Origin: Planctomycetota bacterium
Lineage (GTDB): Bacteria > Planctomycetota > Phycisphaerae > UBA1845
Direction: 5' to 3'
DNA: 14,354 nucleotides
Assembly (NCBI GenBank): GCA_022561255.1
Contig: JADFRO010000031.1
Span: 1-14,354, forward strand
This document shows positions 1 through 9,700 of this stretch, piece by piece (position 1 is the stretch's first letter; each line of letters begins with the position of its first letter). Position numbers and translations under genes: made by a program. The notes under the pieces were generated by a model. It was given only the letters and a program-made list of their open reading frames with translations. It was not told the DNA's origin and ran no database searches.

Positions 1-3000
1 GACATCGTCCTCGTGATTTACACGCCGACCACCGGTTCCGTCGCCGCTCTCAAAACGATCCGCGACTTCCTGCCCGACTACGTTCGCGTGACGCCGCTTG
101 AGGACCAAAACCGTGTTACGATCTTCGCGCTCGTCAGCGACATCGAGAAGTATATCGAGTTGATCGACTTTTTCCTTACGCGCAGCGGCAAAGACCCGCG
201 CACTATCGAGCGCATCAAGATTCACCACATCGCGCCGTCGGAAGCATTATCCAAGCTGGGACAGCTCATGTCGCTCGACGGGGCTGGCGTCGTTCGCGCT
301 TCGCCGCGGTCAGCTCGTGGCCGGGACTCCGCCACGCTCGAGGGCATCCCCGAACCGGCGGTCACCATCATTCCCGAGGACATTCAGGGGTTTCTCCTGG
401 TCCGCGCGATGAAGGGTAAGATCGATGAGATCAAACTTCTACTGCCGTACATCGACGTTGACACCAAGAGCGGTCGGTTTAGGCCGGTTATCATCCAAGT
501 TGAGCATGGGGTGGCGGCCGATCTGATCCCCACGGTTCAGCAGATCCTCACCGCAACGAGTTCGACGGCCCTCGCTGCAAAGAGCGGGTCCAAGCGTTCG
601 ACGCGTTCGACGCGGACGGTCAAGACCGGCGCGGCGTTCGGCGCAGCAGCGGGCTCCGTCGCGCTGATCGCACATCCTGCAGAGAACTCGATTATCGTTC
701 TGGCCTCCGAAGAGGCGGATGTTGACGAGGTGCGCGAAATCGTCCGGATCCTCGACGTGCCACGCGTGGTCGATTGGCAAAACATTCCGATCCATAACGG
801 TGACGCCGCCAAGATCAACGAGGCCGTTGTCACCATGATCGGGGTGAAGTCTCCCGAGGGCGCATCAAACGATTTTCATCTGTTCACCGGTCCCGATGAA
901 GAGTCACTCTGGTTCCAGGGTACGCCGCAGTACCTTGCTGACGTGCGCGAACTCGTCGCGCTGCTGGACGTGCCGGAGAACCCCGTAACGTTGCACATCG
1001 AACGTATCATCCATCAGGAGCCGAGCTTCGTCGTCAGCATGTTGGAGGAGTTCGCGGACGCAAGCGGTTCGTCTTCGGTGTCATTGGCCACGACTCCAAA
1101 GGGCAAGAAGAGACGTGGCGGGACGCGTGTAAGATCGGTGTCCGTTTCGAAGCTTACCGCGGATGACCCCGGTAAGCGCATCTTCGTGCTGTGCAACGCA
1201 AAGGAGTGGGACGAGTACCTGCCGCTGATCAAACAGCTCGATCAGCCCACCCAAGAGGGAGAGCTGTTTACGCGGCTGATGGTCCAAAACATCAACGCTC
1301 AGACCGCAATTGACAATCTGGGACGGATGTTGACGACCATTCCGAGTATCACGTCCGACGTTCGCCTGATCGCTACCGACGAGGGGATTCTTGTCATCGG
1401 GGCGACGCAACCGCAGATCGCCAAGATCAAGACGTTTCTGGCCATCGTGGACAAGCCGTCGACGATCGAGCGACGTACGTTTGAAATCCTTTATGCCGAT
1501 CCCGCAGAGATTAAATCTCTGATCGAAACGTTCGTGGCCGGAAAACCCGCCAAGCCCAAGTCGCGCCGCAGGTCCAAACCTGAAGGCGGCAAGGGAGTCG
1601 CGGGCGCAAGAGCTACGACCGCAGTCGAATCGCTGTTAGACGACGAGATGAAAATCGTTCAGCTCGGCAGTCAGTTGATCGTTGAGGCCAGCAGAGCTCG
1701 TCTGGACGAGGTGGCGCTGCTCATCAAAGACTTCGACGTCGAGCAAACGGAAACGGAGATGCGCGTCTACGATGATTTCCCGCGTGGAGCGGACATCGAG
1801 CGTATCGCCGATACGATTTCCTCCGTACTGTCCGGGACGCCGATCGCCAAGAGAGGCGGACGGCGGACCAAAGACGCCGCGTCCGGCGGCGCGTCGTCCG
1901 ACGCCCCGCGTTTTATTCCCCAACCGGCGTCAGGCCGACTTGTGGTTATCGCCCAGCCGAGGGTGTTCGTAGAGGTCGAAAAACTGCTCGACGTACTTCG
2001 TCATGAACCGCCCTCCATTCCGTACGTCGTCGAGTTTGTAGAGGTCAAATTCCTCGACCCCGACGATTTGATTGACCTGATCGAACCCATCTTGAGCATA
2101 AAGGTCCGCGGATTGCTTGACTCGGGCGAACTCGAAGATTCGGTCGAAGGCCCCGTCGAGGCACAAAGGAAGCGACAACGCAAAGCTATGGGCAAGGACG
2201 CCGGAGACAATCGCTATCACATCGCTGCCGACGTGGCCAACAGTCGGATCGTAATCGCAGCGCCACAGATCATTGTCGATCAGGTGCGTGAGTTGGTGCC
2301 CCTCTTCGACACGCCCGGCGCCGGAAAACCGCCGATCTTCAGGACTGTCGAACTCAAGAACGCCTCCCCGGGCGAGATGATCCAGGCCATCAAAGAGATG
2401 ATCGGGCGAAAGTCTCCCAATCGACTCGGCCGAAGCAAACGGGCGTCCAAGGCGGGCGGCAAGGCAAGCAAGTCGAAAAAGGAAACCGCAACCGGTGAAT
2501 CACTCACGATCGTCGAAGCCCCCGGCGGGACCGCGATCGTGCTGATGGGGCTCGAAGCCGACGTTGAGCAGGCCATCGAGTGGATTCAATATCTCGATGG
2601 AATTGCCGAGGAACGGCAGGTGATCAAGGTCTACAACGTCGAGGGCACGGACGTAGGCACGCTTTTTGACTTGGTCGTCAGTATCGTCGACACGCCCGGC
2701 AAGACGGCACCCAAACCGCGCCGGCCGTCGGTCGGTCGTCGCGGTAAAAAGGACGAACCCGATGAGTTTGTCACCAGCCGGACGCACAACGGTGCGAACC
2801 TCTACATCCAGGCCGACCTGATTGCCCGAACGATGCTCGTTGCGACAACGCCGGACAGAATCGTGGAGATCGATGCCATCATCGATGTGTTCATCGACCC
2901 TACCACACCCAGTCTCTGGCCGGAGACCCGTTCCATTCCGAAGTTCCTTTACGACTTGGAGTACGTCGACGCTTTCGACGCAAGCTGGGATCTGGAAGGC

Positions 3001-6000
3001 GTACTGGTCGCCCTGTGGGAGCCGCCCGATGAGCTCCCCAAGGTAGAGTCCGCTATGTTCGGGTCCGGCAACATTCTTATCGTGCGCTATCCTCACGAGG
3101 ATCGTTTCGACGACATCCGCGAGCTCATTCGCAAGTACGTCGACGTTCGGTCGCCGGCGGACATGGCGATTGTACGCCGCTCCTTCTCTGTGCCGGAAGG
3201 GCTCACCGCAGAGGAAGCGGCGCGTCGGATGAAAATGAACCACCCGGAAATTGATATCGATCTTCAGCACCTCGCGCCAGAGCAGGAACCCGACTACGGT
3301 ATCGAGCGACTCAGACCACCCCAGAACAACGGTCGCGGGACTGGTCGTGGGCATCCCTGCGCGATGCCGGGTGCGTTCCGCGCGGGTGCGCAGGCCATTC
3401 TCGCGGCGATGACGGTGCAGAATGAGTCGTCTGTCGGCGGTGATGGTCAGGCGAAGCGTGCCAAGCTCAAGACCAAGGGCAAGATCAAGACGAAGTCCAA
3501 GGCTGACGCTCTTCGCGCGCAACAGCAGACGCCGGATGAGCAAGAGCCGGCGGCGACGGCTGACGATCTGATTCGCAACGTCGCCAAGCCCTTGACCGAG
3601 GCGAAAAATGTGGGCACAGCGGACCGCGACGATCGGGACGCCGCCGCGAAGCAAACGCGCGAGCGTACTTCCAGCCGCAAACTGCACTTCGGCCAAGAGC
3701 TGACACTTAAGTACGACAGCGAGAAAGGAATTATTGTTGCGGAAGGGCCTGCTGGCGTTGTCGAGGACGTTCCGGATTGGTTCGATACGCTGAAGGAGGA
3801 GATCAGCGAGATCCCGACCAAACCTGACATTCGCATCTTCCGCGTGCGCTACATCGACGTCTTCACGGCGCAGGACATCATCGAAGAGATGTTCAACGCC
3901 ACCAGACAGCAGCGGCAGGCGGCGCAGCGCGCTCAGCAACTGGCGCAGCGCGCTCAGCAGCTGGCACAGCGACAGCAGCGCGGTCAGCGCCAAGGAGCCC
4001 AGCAGGGTGAAGAGGAGCAGGGCGGCCGCGGTGGGCGTCAGCAGGGACGCCCGGGTCAGCAGCAGCAACGTCCCCAGCCAGCCGCCCCCCAGCTTCCGCC
4101 GACAACGGTGCGCGTCTATCCCAATCCGCGCGATCGCACGTTGATCCTTCGCGCCGAAACCAGTCAATACCCGCAGATTCGTGAGCTGCTGGCGATCATC
4201 GACCAGCCCAAACCGATCGACAGTTTCATGCGAACCTACGTGCTCGAAAAGCTCAACGCGGCCGAGGTCGAGGAGATGCTCAGCGAGATGCTGGGTTTAG
4301 GCAAAGGCACGGGTCGAACTCGGCGACGCGCCAGCCGCCCGGGTGGTGGCGCCGGTGGTGGTGGCGGTTCCGCCATCGGGCCGGGCTCACAGCTACCTCA
4401 AACGATTCTGCAGGAAAATGTTACGGGAACCAACCGCCTGGGCATCGATCCGGAGGACATCAAGCTGTTTAGCAGTGAGGCGGCCAACACGATCATGGCC
4501 ATGGCGCCGACCGCGGCGCTCGATTTCATCGGTGAATTGATCGGCAAGCTCGAAAGCGGCGACATTCCCGACCGCCTCACGCGGTACTATACGCTCAAGC
4601 ACGCCGACGTGGGGGAAGTGGTTGACTATCTGATCGCTTATTTCGATGAAAGTTTGCCCGGCCGAGCGAGGAAGCGTAAGAGTGGCGACAGCGGAAAGTC
4701 CGGCGGGGCTGGGTCGGCCAACTCGCCGAGCTTCATGGCCTACGCCCGGTTGAACCTGATGACCGTTCAAGCGACTGAGGTGCAACTCGAAGAGATCAGC
4801 GAGATCGTCGACAGGCTCGACGTAGACGAGGGTGCCGGCGAGTGGCGTCACGTCAAGGTGAGTCACGCCGACGCCAAGCTGGTCGCCGACACACTTTCCG
4901 AAATGTACGGTACTAAAGGTGGTCGTAGATCCGCTAGCAAGCGCGGCGGCAGCGGTTCCGCAGCGGAACCGAAGTTCATTGGAGACGAAGGTGGCGGTAT
5001 CGTTTTCTTCAGTGCGCCGGCGAACCTCCACGACAAAATCCTCAATACCGTTGCCGAGCTCGAAGAGCAGTACAAAGACATCCTGGGCAAGCCGCGCGTC
5101 ATCGTGCTCAAGCATGGCAGACCGAGCGTGATCGCTGCCGCGATCGAGAAGGCGTACGACATCAAACGCGGCGGAAAGTCGGGCGGCAAGAAAACGCGAC
5201 GGTTCACGGTCACGCCGCATGACGCGTCGAGGCGGATTTTCGTCATGGCGGATGAGACCTTGTTCGACGAGATTGCTTCGCTCGCGCAGACCCTCGACCA
5301 ACCCGGCGAGATGCCGGAGTTCCGCATTTATCCTCTTGAGCACGTTTCCGCACCGGCTGTGCACGAGCAGTTGACCAAGCTCATGGCTGACTACATGCGG
5401 CAGGTCGCCTCGGCGCGCGGTAAGACCAACAGCGAGCCTTTCAGCGTGCAGGTCGACGAAACGGCCAATGCGCTAATCGTTCTGGGCGGTCCGACCGTGT
5501 TCGGTTTTCTGGAGGAAAATCTTCGCAAGATCGACAACCCCGCCTACGGTGGTAAGGACAACGTTCACGTCGTCGAGGTCAAGCACGCCGATCCCGCCTC
5601 GCTCGCCAGGATCCTTACGGAAATTTACGTTCGGGGCGGGAAGAAGAAGGGCGGCTCGTCGATAGCCATCGCCGCGCTCGACGGCTCGCAGGCGCTGCTT
5701 ATCAAGAGTAATCCCAAAGATTTCGAGCGGATCGCGGAAACGATCGCAGAGCTCGACGCGCCGGACGTATCGACCGGCGGCGAGGTTCGCGTGGTGACGC
5801 TTCTCTACGCCGACTCCGCTGAAATACTCGCAGCGATGCAGGAGTACTTGCGCAAGTCGGGCGGCGGCCGTGGGCGCGGCCGTGAACTCGCCGGTGGCGT
5901 TCGCATCAGCGCGATGAAACAGAGCAACGCAATCATGATCGCGGGCGACCTGGAAGAACTTGATCGGCTGGAAGGCATCATCGACACGATGGACATCGCC

Positions 6001-6651
6001 GGTGAGAAGGGCAGCATCCCGCAGATCATCCCCATCCAATACGCCAACGCCGGAATGCTGGTGGCGACGCTCAAGGAGATGTTCACCGAGGCCAAGGGCA
6101 GCAGAGGACGCAACTACGCGCCGCCGATTATCGTCGCCGACGAAAGCAGCAACGCCCTGATCGTCCGAGCGGCGCCGGCGGACCTCGCCTCGATTCTGGG
6201 ATTGATCAAGAGCATCGATACGGAGGACAAGAAGGATCAGACGCCGTTTAAGATCATCAAACTTGCGGCGGGCATTAACGTGGCTGATCTGGCGGACATG
6301 GTTCAGAGCACGATCAACGACACGGCCAAGGCTCGTGCCGGTTCCGGCAAACGTGGCTCGACGGTCCCCAAGATTTCCGCAACGCCTGATTTGCGGACCA
6401 ATACGATCACGCTGTCGGGCCACGGATCGCTGTTCGCCGACGCGGAAGCGATGATCCATGCGCTCGAAGAGATGGGTCCAGCCGGTGGAAAGACAACGCG
6501 AATCGTGACGATCAACCGGATCGCGGTCGACGAGGTTGAGCGGTTGATCGAGCAGTTGACGCAGCAGTCGTCGGGCCAGCGCCGCACGACACGCCGATCG
6601 AGTGGAAACCGGTCACAGCCTCGCCGCCGCGGAAGTGGGCGTCGGCCTTAG
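1..6651 (+). CDS. Giant secretin N-domain repeat protein without a pore domain (5' end outside window)
   Basis: The frame is open from base 1, so the GTG at 13 is only the first in-window start candidate and the true start lies upstream; residues here are counted from that GTG (2,212 to the TAG stop). The protein is a chain of secretin N1-type units of about 65-125 residues: a strand, a helix with an A-D/A-x-x-[IVL] pattern, a low-complexity loop, a strand pair often ending N-x-[IL]-[IV]-V, and a helix ending in LD. I count about 21 complete units between residues 64 and 2154, then half a unit and a basic tail (2185-2212). Unit 11 is degenerate and is followed by a non-repeat insert. Most loops are rich in Arg, Lys, Gly and Ser. 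No secretin core (V-P-x-L-G-D-I-P motif) is present, so it is probably not itself a channel. By family it should be periplasmic, but a signal peptide cannot be seen. It precedes a secretin gene on the same strand and is probably its partner. Function is inferred only. Confidence 0.9.
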   Translation, partial: DIVLVIYTPTTGSVAALKTIRDFLPDYVRVTPLEDQNRVTIFALVSDIEKYIELIDFFLTRSGKDPRTIERIKIHHIAPSEALSKLGQLMSLDGAGVVRASPRSARGRDSATLEGIPEPAVTIIPEDIQGFLLVRAMKGKIDEIKLLLPYIDVDTKSGRFRPVIIQVEHGVAADLIPTVQQILTATSSTALAAKSGSKRSTRSTRTVKTGAAFGAAAGSVALIAHPAENSIIVLASEEADVDEVREIVRILDVPRVVDWQNIPIHNGDAAKINEAVVTMIGVKSPEGASNDFHLFTGPDEESLWFQGTPQYLADVRELVALLDVPENPVTLHIERIIHQEPSFVVSMLEEFADASGSSSVSLATTPKGKKRRGGTRVRSVSVSKLTADDPGKRIFVLCNAKEWDEYLPLIKQLDQPTQEGELFTRLMVQNINAQTAIDNLGRMLTTIPSITSDVRLIATDEGILVIGATQPQIAKIKTFLAIVDKPSTIERRTFEILYADPAEIKSLIETFVAGKPAKPKSRRRSKPEGGKGVAGARATTAVESLLDDEMKIVQLGSQLIVEASRARLDEVALLIKDFDVEQTETEMRVYDDFPRGADIERIADTISSVLSGTPIAKRGGRRTKDAASGGASSDAPRFIPQPASGRLVVIAQPRVFVEVEKLLDVLRHEPPSIPYVVEFVEVKFLDPDDLIDLIEPILSIKVRGLLDSGELEDSVEGPVEAQRKRQRKAMGKDAGDNRYHIAADVANSRIVIAAPQIIVDQVRELVPLFDTPGAGKPPIFRTVELKNASPGEMIQAIKEMIGRKSPNRLGRSKRASKAGGKASKSKKETATGESLTIVEAPGGTAIVLMGLEADVEQAIEWIQYLDGIAEERQVIKVYNVEGTDVGTLFDLVVSIVDTPGKTAPKPRRPSVGRRGKKDEPDEFVTSRTHNGANLYIQADLIARTMLVATTPDRIVEIDAIIDVFIDPTTPSLWPETRSIPKFLYDLEYVDAFDASWDLEGVLVALWEPPDELPKVESAMFGSGNILIVRYPHEDRFDDIRELIRKYVDVRSPADMAIVRRSFSVPEGLTAEEAARRMKMNHPEIDIDLQHLAPEQEPDYGIERLRPPQNNGRGTGRGHPCAMPGAFRAGAQAILAAMTVQNESSVGGDGQAKRAKLKTKGKIKTKSKADALRAQQQTPDEQEPAATADDLIRNVAKPLTEAKNVGTADRDDRDAAAKQTRERTSSRKLHFGQELTLKYDSEKGIIVAEGPAGVVEDVPDWFDTLKEEISEIPTKPDIRIFRVRYIDVFTAQDIIEEMFNATRQQRQAAQRAQQLAQRAQQLAQRQQRGQRQGAQQGEEEQGGRGGRQQGRPGQQQQRPQPAAPQLPPTTVRVYPNPRDRTLILRAETSQYPQIRELLAIIDQPKPIDSFMRTYVLEKLNAAEVEEMLSEMLGLGKGTGRTRRRASRPGGGAGGGGGSAIGPGSQLPQTILQENVTGTNRLGIDPEDIKLFSSEAANTIMAMAPTAALDFIGELIGKLESGDIPDRLTRYYTLKHADVGEVVDYLIAYFDESLPGRARKRKSGDSGKSGGAGSANSPSFMAYARLNLMTVQATEVQLEEISEIVDRLDVDEGAGEWRHVKVSHADAKLVADTLSEMYGTKGGRRSASKRGGSGSAAEPKFIGDEGGGIVFFSAPANLHDKILNTVAELEEQYKDILGKPRVIVLKHGRPSVIAAAIEKAYDIKRGGKSGGKKTRRFTVTPHDASRRIFVMADETLFDEIASLAQTLDQPGEMPEFRIYPLEHVSAPAVHEQLTKLMADYMRQVASARGKTNSEPFSVQVDETANALIVLGGPTVFGFLEENLRKIDNPAYGGKDNVHVVEVKHADPASLARILTEIYVRGGKKKGGSSIAIAALDGSQALLIKSNPKDFERIAETIAELDAPDVSTGGEVRVVTLLYADSAEILAAMQEYLRKSGGGRGRGRELAGGVRISAMKQSNAIMIAGDLEELDRLEGIIDTMDIAGEKGSIPQIIPIQYANAGMLVATLKEMFTEAKGSRGRNYAPPIIVADESSNALIVRAAPADLASILGLIKSIDTEDKKDQTPFKIIKLAAGINVADLADMVQSTINDTAKARAGSGKRGSTVPKISATPDLRTNTITLSGHGSLFADAEAMIHALEEMGPAGGKTTRIVTINRIAVDEVERLIEQLTQQSSGQRRTTRRSSGNRSQPRRRGSGRRP
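3148..3825 (+). other. Non-repeat insert splitting the N-domain array, with a Lys-rich segment
   Basis: Residues about 1046-1271 of the giant protein interrupt the repeat series. The insert holds a short helical piece (around 1063-1074), a Gly/Pro/Asn stretch with one of the only two cysteines in the visible protein (C1116), a Lys-rich run (KRAKLKTKGKIKTKSK, 1148-1163), a charged Ala/Asp/Arg stretch, and a strand pair near 1224-1245 that resembles only the second half of an N unit. It divides the array into blocks of 11 and 10 units. It could be a hinge, a binding segment, or the scar of a fusion of two ancestral proteins. Confidence 0.6.
3922..3984 (+). repeat. 21-bp coding tandem repeat in a Gln-rich loop
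   Basis: Two 21-bp units, 3922-3942 and 3943-3963, differ at one base (A/G); a third, diverged unit follows to 3984. They encode AQRAQQL twice and then AQRQQRG, inside a Gln/Arg/Gly-rich loop (residues about 1298-1358) of the twelfth N-domain unit. The near identity suggests recent slippage within the gene. The length is a multiple of three, so the frame is kept. Confidence 0.85.
4953..4971. repeat. Perfect 8-bp inverted repeat inside the coding region
   Basis: CGGTTCCG at 4953-4960 and CGGAACCG at 4964-4971 are exact reverse complements separated by three bases. They lie in the loop-coding part of an N-domain unit (residues SGSAAEP). The mRNA could form a short stable hairpin, but there is no adjacent T-run. 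It may be chance in GC-rich sequence. Confidence 0.5.
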
Positions 6652-6684
6652 TGAACGATGGCGCGGACGTGCCGCGTATGTAAG

Positions 6685-6714
6685 TAACCGCGCCGCCGAA
6701 CGGCGCGCGGGTTA
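6685..6714 (+). other. Intergenic GC-rich hairpin between the two repeat-protein genes
   Basis: Arms CGCGCCG (6689-6695) and CGGCGCG (6701-6707) pair perfectly over a 5-base loop. A second, weaker stem TAAC/GTTA (6685-6688 with 6711-6714) extends it past a 3-base bulge. On the plus strand it is followed by AAAACAGG rather than a T-run, so it is not a classical intrinsic terminator. It sits 34 bases after the stop of the giant gene and could protect or process the mRNA, or attenuate transcription into the secretin gene. Confidence 0.45.
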
Positions 6715-6757
6715 AAACAGGTCGGACCATGGAAGGCCGACCGGGCTCATCCTTGAG

Positions 6758-6762
6758 TGAGG
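6758..6762 (+). promoter_or_regulatory. Ribosome binding site deciding the secretin start
   Basis: TGAGG at 6758-6762 lies 9 bases before the ATG at 6772. It supports the ATG over the in-frame GTG at 6757, which overlaps this same site and has no comparable purine-rich stretch in front of it. Confidence 0.6.
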
Positions 6763-6771
6763 ATTGTTGGG

Positions 6772-9700
6772 ATGACAGGAAAGAACGGAAACTTCGGTTC
6801 GGGCGACTCGTTTTGCACGCGTATCACGATGGCGTTGGTGATGGCACTGCCGCTCAGCGTTGCACCCGCTTGGGCTCAGCAGCAAGCGGGCGAACAGCCT
6901 CGGTCGAAGAGGGCCACGGACGCTCCACAGAAGCGGACCGATGCGCAAAAGGCGGTGCAGTCGCTTCGTCGAGAAACCGTTGACTCATCCGAGTCGCGCC
7001 TCGACGAGATGATCCGGGGGCTTGATCCCGAGATTCTAGCCCGTTTGACCGGCGCGGACGTAACGGTAGAGATCATCGGCAATCAGTTGATTCTTCAGGG
7101 CCCGGAAGAGGCGGTGGCCGTGCTGGAGCTTCTCATTCGAGGGCTCGACGCGGAGCGCGAGCCCAAAGTGTTGGAGATTGTCACCGTTACGGAACGCGAC
7201 GCCAAGGAAATCGCGCGCACCGTTCAGGAGGCCATCCGCATGGCGCTCGCGACACCCAACATGCGCCCCGAGGATGAGGTCACGCTGACCGCGCTGTCGT
7301 CCAATGTGTTGCTTGTGGCGGCGCTACCCAGAGAGATCGATTGGGTGATCGACGTGATTCAGAAGGTCGACGCCGTGCCCGATCCGCTCGGCGACATCGA
7401 GCTCATGACCTTCCAGATTCAGTACCGCAAGGCCAGTGACGTCGCTACGGAACTCAAAAACATTATTACATCTCTTCGCGAAGCACGCGGCGCCGGTAAG
7501 GAAAAAGACAAGCTCCAGATCATTCCGAACAATGCCAACAACACGATTACGGTGACCGCGCGAGAGGCTGAGCGTGAGACCATTCAAAAGTTGATCAACC
7601 AGATCGACGTCGAGCCCGTCAAGGGATTCGGCGAGGTCAAGCTGACGATCTTTCCGCTGATCCACTCCAAGGCGGATGAGTTGGCCGGTGTGATTGAGGA
7701 GCTTCTCGCTTCGGAGTCCGGCGGGAGCGATGCCGTGGCCGAAGTTATTTATCGACTCAGCATCAGCAAAGCGAGCCCCGACGGAACGATCACCGAGCTG
7801 TCACCGATCGATCTGCAAAAACCGATGCGCATCATCGCCGACCGCGGAACGAACAGTCTGATCGTTGCGACGGTCGAGGAGAACGTCGCCCCGATGGGCG
7901 AGCTGATCCGCCTGCTGGACGGCGTGCCGCTTGGCGAAGAGATCGTCGTTAGATTGTTTCCCCTGCGTTTCGCAACGGCCGACGCCATCGGGGAAATCAT
8001 CCGAGGCATGTTCGATGAGGGTAAGAACCTTTCCCAAGACCCCGACGGAAGCGGTGACGATGCCGTTCCGGAAGGGGAAACGGGCGAGGCGCTCGTATAC
8101 AACATAGGCATCGCCGACGATCCACGCACGAACACGCTGATCGTATCGGGCCGCCCCGAACAACTGGCCCTGGTCGCCGACATCGTAAACCAACTGGATC
8201 GACCGGCCACGGCGCTGAAGTTTCCGTTGCGGTTCATTCAACTGGAATACTCAGACGCCTCGCAGCTCGGCCAGACGATTACGGAGCTGTTCGATCAGCG
8301 CTTCGAGTCGGCCCAGTCGATGGGAGCCAACGGTGCGGCGCTGGAGCGCGAGCGCGTGTTCCTCAGTGTCGATTTGCGCAGCAACTCGCTGATCGTTTCC
8401 GCCTCGGAGGAAAACTTCGCGGAGATCGCCCACATCGCCAAACAACTTGATGCGAAACCGGGGAGGCTGTTCGATCAGATTCGACTCATCCGGTGTGAGC
8501 GTCTCGCCGCCGCCAGCCTCAAGGAAAAGATCGAGGAACTCTGGCAGCGCAAAGCGGACCTCCGGCGTGAGGCCGACATGCTCGAAGATCTTCCCATCGT
8601 CGTCGCTGATGAACGAAGCAACTCGCTGATCGTCGCGTCCAGCATGGAGGACTACGAGGAAATCGTTCGGCTCGTCCGGACGTTGGAAGCCCAGCCGCTC
8701 ATCGACGACATGCAATTGTTCAAACTCGATTACGCCGACGCTCTGGTGATCGCCGACATGCTCGATGAATTGTTCGACGGAATAGCCGCGCAGTCCGAGT
8801 CGTTCCAGGCACCGACCATCATACCGGACCCGCGAAGCAACGCCCTCGTCGTAGCCGCCACACGCGACACGATGGAACGCGTCGAGGATGCCATCCAGCG
8901 GTTGGACGTCGAAGCCGGTCCGTTGACGGCGGTCTTCAAGGTTTACTCGCTCGTGCATGCATCGGCTGGACAGCTTGCCTCGCGCATCCAGGAGCTGTTC
9001 GATTCGCGCGGCGAGGGCGACCAGTCAACACGAACGCCCGTCGTCGTTCTCGCGGATGAGTCGTCCAACAGTCTCATCGTCAGTGCATCACGCGACGACC
9101 ACATTGCGACCGTCAGTCTTCTCGAACTGCTCGATTCGCCGTCCACGCTTTCCAGACATTTCCGAATCTTCTCCCTAAAAATGGCGAAGGCTACGAACGT
9201 CGCCGAAAAGCTCGACGCTCTTTTCCAGTCGCAGACCGACGGAGGGAGCGGTCGGGCGGATGCCATCGCGGTCGAGGCGGATGAACGCACCAACTCGATC
9301 ATCGTCTGGGCGGCGCCCAGTCAGATGACCAACATCGGCGTCGTGATCACCAAGCTCGATACCTCCACACCGGCTGTAGAGATGATGGTCAAGGTGATTC
9401 AATTACGCCAGGCGCTGGCCGAGGACTTCGCGACGCTCCTTGAAGATACGTTCGTCGGAGACGACGCCGGAACGGACAACGAGCGGGCGATTATCGTCTC
9501 GTTCTTGCAGCGAACGCCGGACGGCGGTGAGGTGGTTCGCAAGCTGCTGCGGCAGGACATACGCATTACGCCGGACGCGCGTACGAACTCGCTCATGGTG
9601 ATGGCCCCGGTGGACAGCATGGCCATGCTTGAAGCGATGATCCAGGACTTCGATCGCATCCGCCCGGTGACTTCCGAGATCCGACTGTTTCCGCTGATTA

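Larger units (their letters stand above)
202..6474 (+). repeat. Array of about 21 secretin N1-like protein repeats, basic loops
   Basis: Degenerate protein-level repeats. Unit bounds, in residues counted from the GTG at 13, are roughly 64-149, 156-249, 254-320, 324-411, 418-481, 485-576, 581-663, 671-766, 774-863, 868-960, 972-1045, then after an insert 1272-1398, 1403-1515, 1521-1604, 1609-1685, 1694-1763, 1768-1842, 1850-1915, 1923-1994, 2002-2070 and 2077-2154. Units near the C-terminus keep the family motif best (DESSNALIV at 2043, DETANALIV at 1815, DLRTNTITL at 2126); those near the N-terminus have mostly lost it. Boundaries were set by eye from the recurring strand-helix-loop-strand-strand-helix pattern. 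Confidence 0.8.

Noticed and set aside
3922..3984. Short tandem units as a possible CRISPR-like array
   Set aside because: The units abut without spacers and preserve the reading frame, so this is an in-gene coding repeat.
2500..4167. 555-codon open frame on the minus strand
   Set aside because: It lies wholly inside the giant repeat gene. Its translation is a low-complexity Arg/Leu-rich shadow with no recognisable domain, while the plus-strand frame has clear repeats.
5473..6459. 328-codon minus-strand open frame
   Set aside because: Antisense to well-formed N-domain units; it is Arg/Val/Asp-rich with no domain pattern.
6685..6714. Intrinsic terminator after the giant gene
   Set aside because: The hairpin is followed by AAAACAGG on the plus strand and lacks a T-run in either direction.
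6652..6756. Frameshift hiding the second half of the last repeat of the giant protein
   Set aside because: No frame after the stop shows the strand motif or helix expected of the missing half.
6757..6771. GTG start for the secretin at 6757
   Set aside because: The GTG overlaps the Shine-Dalgarno that serves the ATG at 6772. It stays possible but is less likely; it changes only five residues.
8251..8958. 235-codon minus-strand open frame, and similar ones at 7801-8241 and 10303-11019
   Set aside because: Shadows of the secretin gene caused by its GC-rich codon usage.
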